From NCBI RefSeq assembly GCF_008086345.1, contig NZ_CP043006.1, positions 618,032 through 682,031 of the forward strand: a DNA stretch of 64,000 bases. The letters run 5' to 3'. Shown in pieces: positions 35,981 through 43,687 of this stretch (its first letter is position 1; each line of letters begins with the position of its first letter). A program made the translations under genes and the position numbers. The stretch comes from Chitinophaga sp. XS-30. GTDB taxonomy: Bacteria > Bacteroidota > Bacteroidia > Chitinophagales > Chitinophagaceae. Below the pieces are notes generated by a model. The model saw nothing but the letters and a program-made list of their open reading frames with translations. It was not told the DNA's origin and made no database searches.

Positions 35981-36606
35981 GCTATATGTACGTAGATAAT
36001 CAGGATCACAAATATAGTATGTGCCCGGTGAATACTAAATGCCCAAAAACGCTGTAAGGTAAAATAAAAAGAGGAGGAAATGGAAACAGGGATCAGTTGG
36101 GACAAAAAAAAGAGCCAGCCCGAGAAGAATCAAGAGCCGGCCTTTCATCCATTGTTTGTTAACCCCAAAAAAGTTGAATTCGAGAATGTCTTTTATCGCT
36201 ACTGTTATAATTATAACTCTATCCTATAATGGCAAGCTATTGAGATATAAGTTACGACTGTCACAGAGCTTTTAAATTTCTAAAACAAAAATAGAAAGAA
36301 ATATCGTATTATCAATGTTACAACAAAGTTTTTTACAACCTTTTAACAAAAATCAAATTATTGTGTTACGAATCAGGCACTACGGTAATTCAATTCGTGT
36401 TAATTTACTACTACTGCTATCAAAAACGATTTAGCACACTATCCGGTCTTGCTGCATTTCCCTGAAAGTAACGTTTTTTTAACCCGTTGTATTACAGCAT
36501 CTAAAGATAAGAAAGAACTTTTTAAATGCGATAATTTTTCAGTTTTCCCCGCTTTCCGGGTGATCCCTGTCTTTACTATCCTGCAATTTTCGAGCCGAAA
36601 CCCGTT
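35981..36606. other. Long AT-rich intergenic region between CNNM gene and tatC
   Basis: This 626-nt stretch is AT-rich compared with its neighbours and has no ORF I would call. On the minus strand TATTTTTG (36286-36293), preceded after 19 nt by TTG (36313-36315), is a possible promoter pointing towards tatC. It would give a leader of about 300 nt or a separate small RNA. A near-repeat of GAGCCAGCC / GAGCCGGCC (36111-36142) sits next to an A-run but is a direct, not inverted, repeat, so it is not a terminator. Confidence 0.45.
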
Positions 36607-37876
36607 TTAATTCAGGATTTTCATCTTTACCATCTCTATCCGGGTATCCGTTACGTTCAGGACATCGAACTCATAGTCATCTATAATAATGCGCTCTTTC
36701 AGGCGCGGGATGGTCTCGTAATGGGAAATGATGTAGCCCGAGAGGGTTTCGCTGCCATCTTCAGGGAAGTCGAAGCCATAACGTTCATTCAGATAGTCCA
36801 GTTCCAGCCGGCCGGAGAAGATGTATTCCCTTTCCGCGATCTGTTTTTCCACGAACTCTTCCACATCATGTTCATCCTTGATATCGCCGAATATCTCTTC
36901 CAGCACGTCTTCTATGGTCACAATACCTGCTGTTCCGCCAAATTCGTCCACCACCCAGGCAATGCTTCTTCTTTCTTTGTTGAATTTGCCCAGCAGATCG
37001 ATGGCGCTCATGGTTTCGGGCACCGCCAGAATGGGATGGATCACTGAACGGATATCCGGCGGGCTTTTGAACATATCCAGCTGATGCACGTATCCGAGAA
37101 TATTATCGATATTATGTTCGTAGATAATGATCTTGGACAGTTTGGTGTCGATGAATTTGCGATGGGCCTGTTCAATGGTAGCGCTGATATCCAGGGCTTC
37201 TATTTCCTTCCGGGGGATGAGGCAGCCGCGGATCTTCACATGAACGAGGCTCAATGCGTTCTCGAACAGTTCGGTATTCAGTTCCTGTCCGTCCCCCATG
37301 TGCTGCTGGCTCTGGCGGATGAAGTACTCCACGTCCACCCGGGCAAACGAGCTTTTGTTCTCCGCAATGCGTACGTTAAAGAGGTATTTCAGCACCCATT
37401 CGGAAATGGATTCCAGCAGGTTGCCGATGATATAAAGCGGTTTGGACAGTACCGAAATGGGCAGGGCAAAAAAACCGAGCAACGCTTCGGGGCGGGAGCG
37501 GAAAATGCTGCGGGGGATGAAAAACCCGAAGAACAACACCAGCAAAGTAGCTACGGTGATTTCCAGGAACAGGGGAAATGGCAACGAACTGGGCCATCTC
37601 GCTCTCCGTCCACACCAGCGCCCATAAAGAATCCAGCCAGCCGGCCACCAGCATACTGTAGATCACGATGGCGATCGTCAGGCCAATAAGGCTTGTGGCG
37701 AGGAAACGGGCCGGATGCTCGTTAAAACCGGAAAGTATCTTGCCGGTGGCGCGCCCCTGCTTCTTCTTCAATTCTATACTCAACCTGTTCACATTGGCAA
37801 AAGCAGTCTCCATACCAGCGAAAAAGCCGGCTACAAGCACTACTATAACCAGTAAAACAATCGTATAAATATCCAT
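36607..37876 (-). pseudogene. Frameshifted CNNM/CorC hemolysin-family transporter gene
   Basis: Two overlapping minus-strand frames together make one protein of about 422 residues. The first frame (37876 down to about 37583) encodes a DUF21/CNNM membrane domain of about 98 residues with helices near 5-25 and 60-80. It then drifts into an unrelated tail ending at 37376. The second frame, open from about 37584 to 36607, resumes exactly with PFPLFLEITVATLLVLFFG, the third helix. It continues through paired CBS domains (IRGCLIPRKEIEALDIS, IVTIEDVLEEIFGDIKDE) and the CorC/HlyC C-terminal domain. One extra base or two missing bases near 37578-37585 explain the split. No slippery heptamer is visible. 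It is either a sequencing error or a recent inactivation. The intact family is linked to Mg/Co efflux. Confidence 0.85.
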
Positions 37877-37881
37877 CTAAA

Positions 37882-37911
37882 CAAAGATATGAAATTAGCT
37901 GACAGCAGCAA
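37882..37911 (-). promoter_or_regulatory. Candidate promoter of the CNNM gene
   Basis: On the minus strand TTG (37911-37909), 19 nt, TATCTTTG (37889-37882) fits the Bacteroidota consensus. The -7 element ends only 5 nt before the ATG at 37876, so a transcript from it would be almost leaderless. Pattern evidence only. Confidence 0.4.
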
Positions 37912-38022
37912 TGACCGGAAAATATAACGCCCGGCCGGCCGGAATGTTCACTGCTGTGGAGGTTTGCGGTTCCCTGGCAAAGTTGCCGGCCCGCCATGGG
38001 TCATCAGACGTGGCGGGAAGGC

Positions 38023-38595
38023 TTAGGGCCTGCCCAGGAAGTCCTTCACCAGCGCTTTCACCCCGGCATAGGCTTTGTCCAGCTCATCATTGACCACGAT
38101 ATGATCAAATTCATGGGCGAAAGACAGTTCATACCGGGCTTTGCCGAGCCGCTCCTCCAGCGAGGCCTGCGTTTCTGTGCCACGCTCGCCGAGGCGTATC
38201 CGCAGCGCTTCCAGCGAAGGGGGTTGTATAAAAATAGTGAGCGCTTTACCATGGTATTTTTCCTGGATGGACAGGGCGCCCTTCACATCAATATCCACAA
38301 GAGGATATTGCCCGTTGGCCCAGATGCGTTCCAGCTCACTTTTGAGCGTGCCGTAGTATTTACCGGCATATACCATTTCATATTCGGCAAAAGCGCCTTC
38401 ATCGATCCTGTTGTGAAATTCTTCGAGGGACAGGAAGTAATAATCCCTGCCGTGCACCTCGTTCTCCCGTGCGGAGCGGGTGGCGGCGGAAATGGAGAAC
38501 GCCAGCTCAGGCATCTCGCTGAGCAGTTTTCTTACAATGGTTGTTTTACCGGCCCCTGACGGCGCGGTGATGATAATGATCTTTTCAGAAGCCAT
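38023..38595 (-). CDS. gmk: Guanylate kinase
   Basis: Phosphorylates GMP to GDP with ATP; 190 residues. The P-loop is APSGAGKTTI (about 10-19), and the GMP-binding region contains SAATRSARENEVHGRDYYFLS, of normal spacing. The product feeds GTP and nucleotide-sugar synthesis. It starts directly after the murA stop with no spacer, so it is the third gene of the DUF4290-murA-gmk operon. Confidence 0.96.
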   Translation of the reverse strand: MASEKIIIITAPSGAGKTTIVRKLLSEMPELAFSISAATRSARENEVHGRDYYFLSLEEFHNRIDEGAFAEYEMVYAGKYYGTLKSELERIWANGQYPLVDIDVKGALSIQEKYHGKALTIFIQPPSLEALRIRLGERGTETQASLEERLGKARYELSFAHEFDHIVVNDELDKAYAGVKALVKDFLGRP

Positions 38596-39906
38596 TTACA
38601 CACGCTTGATATCTGCTCCCAGGTTGCGCAGGCGCTGATCGATGTATTGGTACCCGCGGTCTATCTGGTCAATGTTATGGATGGTGCTCTTTCCTTCGGC
38701 GCTCAGTGCAGCGATCAGCAGGGCTACGCCGGCGCGTATATCCGGGCTGCTCATGGTGATGCCCCGGAGCTTGTGCTGCCTGCCCAGGCCTATCACCGCG
38801 GCACGGTGCGGGTCGCAGAGAATGATCTGTGCGCCCATATCTATCAGCTTGTCCACAAAGAACAGGCGGCTTTCGAACATCTTCTGATGAACGAGCACGC
38901 TGCCTTTGGCCTGTGTGGCCACTACCAGCACGATGCTCAGCAGGTCAGGCGTAAAGCCCGGCCATGGATGGTCGTAAATGGTGAGGATAGAGCCGTCTAT
39001 AAAGGTCTGGATCTCATAGCTGTCCTGCTGCGGAATGTAGATGTCATCCCCTTTGATCTCCAGCTGAATGCCCAGTTGCCGGAACTTGTCCGGGATCACG
39101 CCAAGATGTTGCACGCCGGCATTCTTGATGGTGATCTCGCTTTGCGTCATGGCGGCAAGGCCGATGAAGGAGCCGATCTCGATCATATCCGGCAGCATGG
39201 CATGACTGCAGCCTTTGAGGGCGGAGACGCCTTCTATGGTGAGCATATTGGAACCTACGCCGCTGATCTTTGCGCCCATGCTGTTCAGCATCCGGCAAAG
39301 CTGCTGCAGATAAGGCTCACAGGCGGCGTTATAAATGGTAGTAACGCCCCCGGCAAGCGCCGCGGCCATCACAATATTGGCGGTACCGGTTACGGAAGGC
39401 TCGTCCAGCAGCATAAAAGCGCCTTTCAGCCCGCCTTTCGACTCCAGCCGGAAATAATTATCGTCATTATCATAAGCAAAAGCGGCCCCCAGTTTCTCGA
39501 AACCGATCACATGGGTATCCAGGCGGCGGCGGCCGATCTTGTCGCCTCCAGGTTTTGGAATATATGCTTTGCCGAAGCGGGCCAGGAGAGGGCCTGCCAT
39601 CATCACGGAACCGCGCAGGCGGCCGGATTTCTTTTTGAATTCGGCGCTTTCCAGGTATTCAAGATCAATATCGTCTGCCTGGAATTCGCAGGTGGCACGG
39701 TCTTTACGATCGACCTTCACACCAATATCCCCCAGCAACTCTATCAGCAGGTTGACGTCCAGGATATCCGGAATATTGCTGATGGTTACTTTTTCAGGTG
39801 TTAACAATACCGCGCTGATGATCTGTAATGCTTCATTCTTTGCTCCCTGCGGTATAATATCTCCTTTCAGCCGGTTACCACCCCTTACTTCGAAAACGCT
39901 GCTCAC
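38596..39906 (-). CDS. murA: UDP-N-acetylglucosamine 1-carboxyvinyltransferase, Asp-type active site
   Basis: First committed enzyme of peptidoglycan synthesis; it transfers enolpyruvate from PEP to UDP-GlcNAc. At 436 residues it is slightly longer than the E. coli enzyme, with the inside-out alpha-beta barrel pattern and the N-terminal GGNRLKGDIIPQGAKNEAL. In the active-site loop the usual Cys (Cys115 in E. coli, in PGGCxIG) is Asp122 here (KPGGDKIGRR; codon at 39541-39543). The same change occurs in naturally fosfomycin-resistant MurA of Mycobacterium, Chlamydia and Borrelia. Its start overlaps the end of the DUF4290 gene by 4 nt and gmk follows directly. Confidence 0.94.
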   Translation of the reverse strand: MSSVFEVRGGNRLKGDIIPQGAKNEALQIISAVLLTPEKVTISNIPDILDVNLLIELLGDIGVKVDRKDRATCEFQADDIDLEYLESAEFKKKSGRLRGSVMMAGPLLARFGKAYIPKPGGDKIGRRRLDTHVIGFEKLGAAFAYDNDDNYFRLESKGGLKGAFMLLDEPSVTGTANIVMAAALAGGVTTIYNAACEPYLQQLCRMLNSMGAKISGVGSNMLTIEGVSALKGCSHAMLPDMIEIGSFIGLAAMTQSEITIKNAGVQHLGVIPDKFRQLGIQLEIKGDDIYIPQQDSYEIQTFIDGSILTIYDHPWPGFTPDLLSIVLVVATQAKGSVLVHQKMFESRLFFVDKLIDMGAQIILCDPHRAAVIGLGRQHKLRGITMSSPDIRAGVALLIAALSAEGKSTIHNIDQIDRGYQYIDQRLRNLGADIKRV

Positions 39907-40613
39907 TTGTTCCTGTTTTTGTATTTGTTGTGTTTATTGCTTTTTCCAGCGTTATTGCTCTTGAATTTGTTCTGCTGGTAGGATTTGCGTTTGGCGCTGC
40001 CTGAGCCGCCTCCGGATACACGGAATTGCTGCTGATCGCTGCCGGCCAGGTTGTAAGATGGGCCGGGAGCTACATTCACAACACTGCTTCCTGCGCCCGG
40101 CTGATATTGCAGCGCTCCTTTCGAAATAATGGCCAGTTCTGTCTTGATGGCATCATCATGTACGCTTTCTTTGTGCCAGTTGGAATAGGCGAGTTTCATG
40201 TAATTGCCGACCACCTGGGTGAACGCTTCCTTCTTTTCAGGATTCTCTTCCTTTATCGCTTTGTCCATTACCATCTCCAGGTTCTTGCCGAAGTGACGGT
40301 TGCGGGGATATTTTTTCGGATAGGGCAGCCGCTCAGGTTTGGAACGCAGTGTTTCCTTTGTGGGAATGGGATAGGGGGAATCCACATCCAGCTTGAAGCC
40401 GGATACCAGGAAAAGGTGGTCCCAAAGCTTGTGCCGGAAGTCCTCTACGTTACGTAAATGCGGTTGCAGGGTGCCCATCAGTTCAATAACGGCCATTACC
40501 TGCTGCTGGCGATGCTCACGGTCTTTCAGGGTGAGGATATATTCGATCATGCGCTGGATATTCCTTCCATACTCGCGCATGATGAGGTGGTTGCGAGCGG
40601 TATTATATTCCAT
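39903..40613 (-). CDS. DUF4290 family protein
   Basis: The 236-residue protein is soluble and unknown in function, found in Bacteroidota just upstream of murA. Visible features are MEYNTARNHLIMREYGRNIQ at the N-terminus, a helical core to about 165, and a low-complexity basic tail rich in Gly, Ser, Lys and Asn (about 195-236) that may bind nucleic acid. The 4-nt overlap with murA suggests translational coupling and a housekeeping role near cell-wall synthesis, but no activity is known. Confidence 0.85.
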   Translation of the reverse strand: MEYNTARNHLIMREYGRNIQRMIEYILTLKDREHRQQQVMAVIELMGTLQPHLRNVEDFRHKLWDHLFLVSGFKLDVDSPYPIPTKETLRSKPERLPYPKKYPRNRHFGKNLEMVMDKAIKEENPEKKEAFTQVVGNYMKLAYSNWHKESVHDDAIKTELAIISKGALQYQPGAGSSVVNVAPGPSYNLAGSDQQQFRVSGGGSGSAKRKSYQQNKFKSNNAGKSNKHNKYKNRNK

Positions 40614-40730
40614 TTCAGTATTTTAAACGTCTGTAAAGTTGTTGATTAACAGCCATATGCCTTGGTGCAGAACGGCCTCAGGTGCAGTTAAGCTTCCTGC
40701 AAACCTAACGAAAAATATTACATTTACGCC

Positions 40731-41516
40731 ATGAAACTGTCATTAGCCGGAAAAACCGCCGTGATATGCGGCGGATCGCAGGGGCTTGGCCTCGCATCAG
40801 CCAGGGAACTGGCCTTCCTGGGCGCCTCCTGTATCCTGCTCGCCAGGAGCGAGTCAACCCTGAAAGCCGCCGCCGCCACGCTGGATGTGAGCCAGGGACA
40901 GCAGCACGACTACTATATCGTGGATTTCCAGTATCCTGACAAGGTTAGCCAGACCATTCGCGTGATCACGGACAAACAGGTGGTGCATATTCTCGTCAAC
41001 AACACCGGCGGCCCTTCGGGTGGCCCTATTGTAGCGGCCGAGGGCGGCGCTTTCCTGAAGGCATTCGAAATGCATGTGGTATGCAACCAGTTGCTGGCGC
41101 AGGCGGTGATCCCCGGCATGAAAGCCAGCGGGTACGGCAGGATCATCCAGATCATTTCCACCTCCGTGAAAACACCGCTGAAAAATCTCGGCGTTTCCAA
41201 TACCATCCGTGCAGCAGTAGCCAGCTGGGCCAAGACCTTGGCAAATGAGCTGGCGCCCTTTGGCATTACCGTCAACAACGTGCTTCCCGGCTCCATGACC
41301 ACAGACCGGCTGCGCAGCCTGTTCCGCTCTTCCGCGGAAGCCAGGGGCATAACGGAAGATGAGGTGTCGGAGGAATGGCGGAACGAGATCCCCATGCAGC
41401 GTTTTGGCGATCCTGCCGAATTCGGCGCAGCGGTAGCCTTCCTGGCTTCCCCCGCGGCATCCTATATCACCGGCATCAATCTGCCGGTGGACGGCGGCAA
41501 AACACCATCCCTGTAA
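40731..41516 (+). CDS. SDR family oxidoreductase lacking the catalytic Tyr
   Basis: A 261-residue short-chain dehydrogenase/reductase with a Rossmann fold. The cofactor motif is GGSQGLGLA (TGxxxGxG-type) and NNTGG is the structural motif. At the position of the catalytic YxxxK the sequence reads GVSNTIRAAVASWAK, so the Tyr is replaced within an SNxxR pattern that recurs in a subgroup of FabG-like SDRs. The fold and NAD(P) binding are secure, but the reaction may differ from a classic ketoreductase or be absent. It is monocistronic, divergent from the DUF4290 operon and upstream of the tryptophan dioxygenase gene by 138 nt. Confidence 0.88.
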   Translation: MKLSLAGKTAVICGGSQGLGLASARELAFLGASCILLARSESTLKAAAATLDVSQGQQHDYYIVDFQYPDKVSQTIRVITDKQVVHILVNNTGGPSGGPIVAAEGGAFLKAFEMHVVCNQLLAQAVIPGMKASGYGRIIQIISTSVKTPLKNLGVSNTIRAAVASWAKTLANELAPFGITVNNVLPGSMTTDRLRSLFRSSAEARGITEDEVSEEWRNEIPMQRFGDPAEFGAAVAFLASPAASYITGINLPVDGGKTPSL

Positions 41517-41654
41517 ACATCCATCCGTTTATTTCCTTACTTTTACGGCGATGAATATCTGGAAAAACATCATTAAAAGTCCCACCTGACCGCTTCCGGG
41601 CCTGAATGGCCATTGCCTTTTTTATTTCAACCAACCCTTTAATTGATTCTCTGT

Positions 41655-42695
41655 ATGAGCAGAAAAGATGTGAACTATGGTGAGTATCTGCACCTTGACC
41701 AGATACTGCATGCGCAATTCCCGGAAAGTGACAGGCTCCATATGCCTGCACATGATGAAATGCTGTTTATCGTGATCCACCAGGCTTATGAGCTGTGGTT
41801 CAAGCAACTGTTATATGAAGTGGAATCCGTGGCGGGCATTATGAAAAAACCGGCGCTGAACGATAACTCCCCTGAACTGCAAACGGTGGTGCACCGGCTT
41901 TCCCGGATGGTGACCATCCTGAAAGTGCTTGTGCACCAGATCGATATCATGGAAACGATGACGCCGATGGACTTCCTCGATTTCCGCGATATGCTGCGGC
42001 CGGCCTCCGGCTTTCAAAGCTGGCAGTTCAAAGTGCTGGAAGCAAGGCTGGGACTGAAGTATGAGCATCGTTACGGCCAGGAATATTACCTCTCCCAGCT
42101 GAAAGCAGAGCAGGTGGCCGGTATCCGCCAGGCGGAAAGTGAAAGGTCTGTGTTGCAGCTGCTGAATGACTGGCTGGAAAGGACGCCTTTCTTTGATGAA
42201 CCGGAGAACTGGGTGAACTATCAGCCGGTTACCCATACCGGCCATGAGGCCGGCGAGCATATTTTCTGGAACGATTACCGGCAGATCTACGCCAGCAGCC
42301 TGGCCGATGCAGAACAAAGCAACCGCGAACATTTCAATAAAGTATTCTCCGGCGATACCGGAAAAGGTCTGTCACCCAAAGCCTGCCGGGCGGCGCTGTT
42401 CATTATGCTATACCGCGGCTATCCATTGCTGCAGCTGCCATTCCAGCTGCTGAACAGCCTGCTGGAGATCGACGAGCAGTTAAGCACATGGCGCTACCGG
42501 CACATGAGCATGGTGCACAGGATGATCGGCACCCGAATAGGAACGGGCGGCAGTACAGGCAGAGATTACCTGAAAGGCGCGCTGGACAAGCATTATATCT
42601 TTGCAGATATTGCAGGGTTGACAAGCTTCCTGATTGAAAGGAGAAAGCTGCCGGGCCTTAGTCATGAAATGGAGAGAAGACTGGGGTTCCTGTGA
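41655..42695 (+). CDS. Tryptophan 2,3-dioxygenase
   Basis: Heme enzyme that opens the indole ring of L-tryptophan to N-formylkynurenine, the first step of the kynurenine pathway. From the ATG at 41655 it has 346 residues. Substrate-binding motifs are HQAYELWFKQLLYE and DFRDMLRPASGFQS, and the proximal heme His lies in HMSMVHRMIGTRIGTGGSTG. The TTG at 41643 would add four residues and is less likely. A large hairpin follows the stop. The rest of the kynurenine pathway is not in the window; an Lrp-type regulator gene is convergent. Confidence 0.94.
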   Translation: MSRKDVNYGEYLHLDQILHAQFPESDRLHMPAHDEMLFIVIHQAYELWFKQLLYEVESVAGIMKKPALNDNSPELQTVVHRLSRMVTILKVLVHQIDIMETMTPMDFLDFRDMLRPASGFQSWQFKVLEARLGLKYEHRYGQEYYLSQLKAEQVAGIRQAESERSVLQLLNDWLERTPFFDEPENWVNYQPVTHTGHEAGEHIFWNDYRQIYASSLADAEQSNREHFNKVFSGDTGKGLSPKACRAALFIMLYRGYPLLQLPFQLLNSLLEIDEQLSTWRYRHMSMVHRMIGTRIGTGGSTGRDYLKGALDKHYIFADIAGLTSFLIERRKLPGLSHEMERRLGFL

Positions 42696-42709
42696 TGACA
42701 GTCTTTTTA

Positions 42710-42748
42710 CAACATAAAGGGTGGCGGTGACCGTCATCCTTTATGTTG
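42710..42748 (+). terminator. Strong stem-loop after tryptophan dioxygenase gene
   Basis: Perfect 11-bp stem CAACATAAAGG / CCTTTATGTTG with an internal CGGT/ACCG pair. No long T-run follows on either strand, so termination is likely but not certain. It separates two convergent genes. Confidence 0.6.
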
Positions 42749-42776
42749 CAGTAATTCATACACGGTGGAAAATCCC

Positions 42777-43244
42777 CTATTCTACCACGTTAATGGTGCG
42801 GGTAAAGCTCTCTTCAAGCGAAATAAATGTTTCGGTGCGTTCGATCCCTTTGATCTTTTGGAGTTCGTCGTGCAGCACACGGCGCAGGGAAGAGATATCC
42901 TTGCAGATGATCTCGGCAAACATGCTCCAGCCGCCAGTGGTGTAATTCAGCCGGACAATTTCAGGCATTTTACGTAATTCCTTGGCTACCGTGTCGTACA
43001 TGGAACTCTTTTCCAGGAAAATGCCGATAAACGCGATCACGTCATAGCCGATCATTTTTAAATCCACATGCAATCTCGTACCTTTAACAATACGCAGTTC
43101 CTGTAGTTTCTTCATACGCACGTGGATCGTTCCGCCTGAAACGAAGAGCTTCTTCCCAAGGTCAGCATAAGAGATTTCTGCGTTAGACATCATCTCACTG
43201 ATGATCTGAAGGTCCAGTTTGTCAATATTCAAATTGTGGCTCAT
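42777..43244 (-). CDS. Lrp/AsnC family transcriptional regulator
   Basis: A 155-residue regulator with an N-terminal winged helix-turn-helix (about 5-62, EISYADLGKKLFVSGGTIHVRMKKL is the HTH region) and a C-terminal RAM effector domain (about 70-150). Lrp-type proteins usually bind amino acids and control amino-acid metabolism. It is convergent with the tryptophan dioxygenase gene, so control of that gene is possible but unproven. Its promoter lies in the AT-rich gap that also holds the promoter of the tRNA-like RNA. Confidence 0.93.
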   Translation of the reverse strand: MSHNLNIDKLDLQIISEMMSNAEISYADLGKKLFVSGGTIHVRMKKLQELRIVKGTRLHVDLKMIGYDVIAFIGIFLEKSSMYDTVAKELRKMPEIVRLNYTTGGWSMFAEIICKDISSLRRVLHDELQKIKGIERTETFISLEESFTRTINVVE

Positions 43245-43327
43245 TTTGACAAAGTGTTTTTGAATGTTTTAAACTTATATGCAAATATTTAAAAAATATC
43301 GAAATTTCCAAAATTTCCCTTAAAATA

Positions 43328-43359
43328 TTTGCAAAAAATACCCCCTCTCTTTAGATTTG
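43328..43359 (+). promoter_or_regulatory. Promoter of the tRNA-like transcript
   Basis: TTTG (43328-43331), 20 nt, TAGATTTG (43352-43359) is a full match to the Bacteroidota housekeeping promoter TTTG-N19/21-TAnnTTTG. Transcription should start near 43366. The next feature downstream is the tRNA-like domain, with a terminator at 43589-43625. Confidence 0.8.
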
Positions 43360-43445
43360 CATTATTGTTATTGACAACAAGCCCAGTCCAGACAAGCTGG
43401 TTCAGTGCCCGAAAGTAGCATTTAAACGGCAGTCGGATTAAACTT

Positions 43446-43587
43446 TGTGGGATGATGGAACTGGCAGACATGCCCTCTCGTCTCGGGGGTGAGGATCACG
43501 GGATAAACGTAGCGTAATGGGTTGACCACTAATCTTATTTGTGCTATGGCTAACCGCCTCGTGTAGGTTCGACTCCTACTCCTACAG
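43446..43587 (+). tRNA. tRNA-like RNA (class II, Leu/Ser style) with giant variable region
   Basis: All but one part of a tRNA can be drawn. The acceptor stem TGTGGGA (43446-43452) pairs with TCCTACA (43580-43586), with one G-U pair. T8-G9 is followed by a 3-bp D stem ATG/CAT with loop GAACTGGCAGA, typical of tRNA-Leu. A 5-bp anticodon stem CCCTC/GGGGG follows. The T arm GTAGG-TTCGACT-CCTAC is perfect. The discriminator base is G (43587), and CCA is not encoded. Two parts are abnormal. The anticodon loop is TCGTCTC, with C instead of T at position 33 and nominal anticodon GTC. The variable region is 73 nt (43490-43562), closed by GAGG/CCTC with an inner GGTTG-x-CCA hairpin. Total length is 142 nt against 85-95 for normal class II tRNAs. 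It has its own promoter and terminator. It may be a functional odd tRNA, a regulatory tRNA mimic or a decayed gene. Confidence 0.5.
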
Positions 43588-43588
43588 C

Positions 43589-43625
43589 AAAAAAGGCTGT
43601 ACCAAACGTTGGTACAGCCTTTTTT
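43589..43625 (+). terminator. Intrinsic terminator of the tRNA-like transcript
   Basis: Perfect 17-bp stem AAAAAAGGCTGTACCAA / TTGGTACAGCCTTTTTT with a 3-nt loop and a T-run. It begins two bases after the discriminator base, so the RNA is a free-standing transcript not joined to trmB. Confidence 0.95.
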
Positions 43626-43687
43626 TATTTCTTCCTTACTCCTTCTCATCATGCCCTGCCGGCCAATTTTACTATTTTTGCCGCCTC

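Noticed and set aside
36111..36142. Possible terminator made of GAGCCAGCC and GAGCCGGCC near an A-run
   Set aside because: The two copies are direct, not inverted, repeats and cannot pair with each other.
37578..37585. Programmed ribosomal frameshift in the CNNM gene
   Set aside because: No slippery heptamer or downstream pseudoknot is apparent, and the family does not use recoding elsewhere.
43446..43587. Interpretation as tmRNA or as a tRNA with a group I intron
   Set aside because: No tag-peptide ORF or tmRNA ends are visible, the extra sequence is far too short for a group I intron, and it lies in the variable region rather than the anticodon loop.
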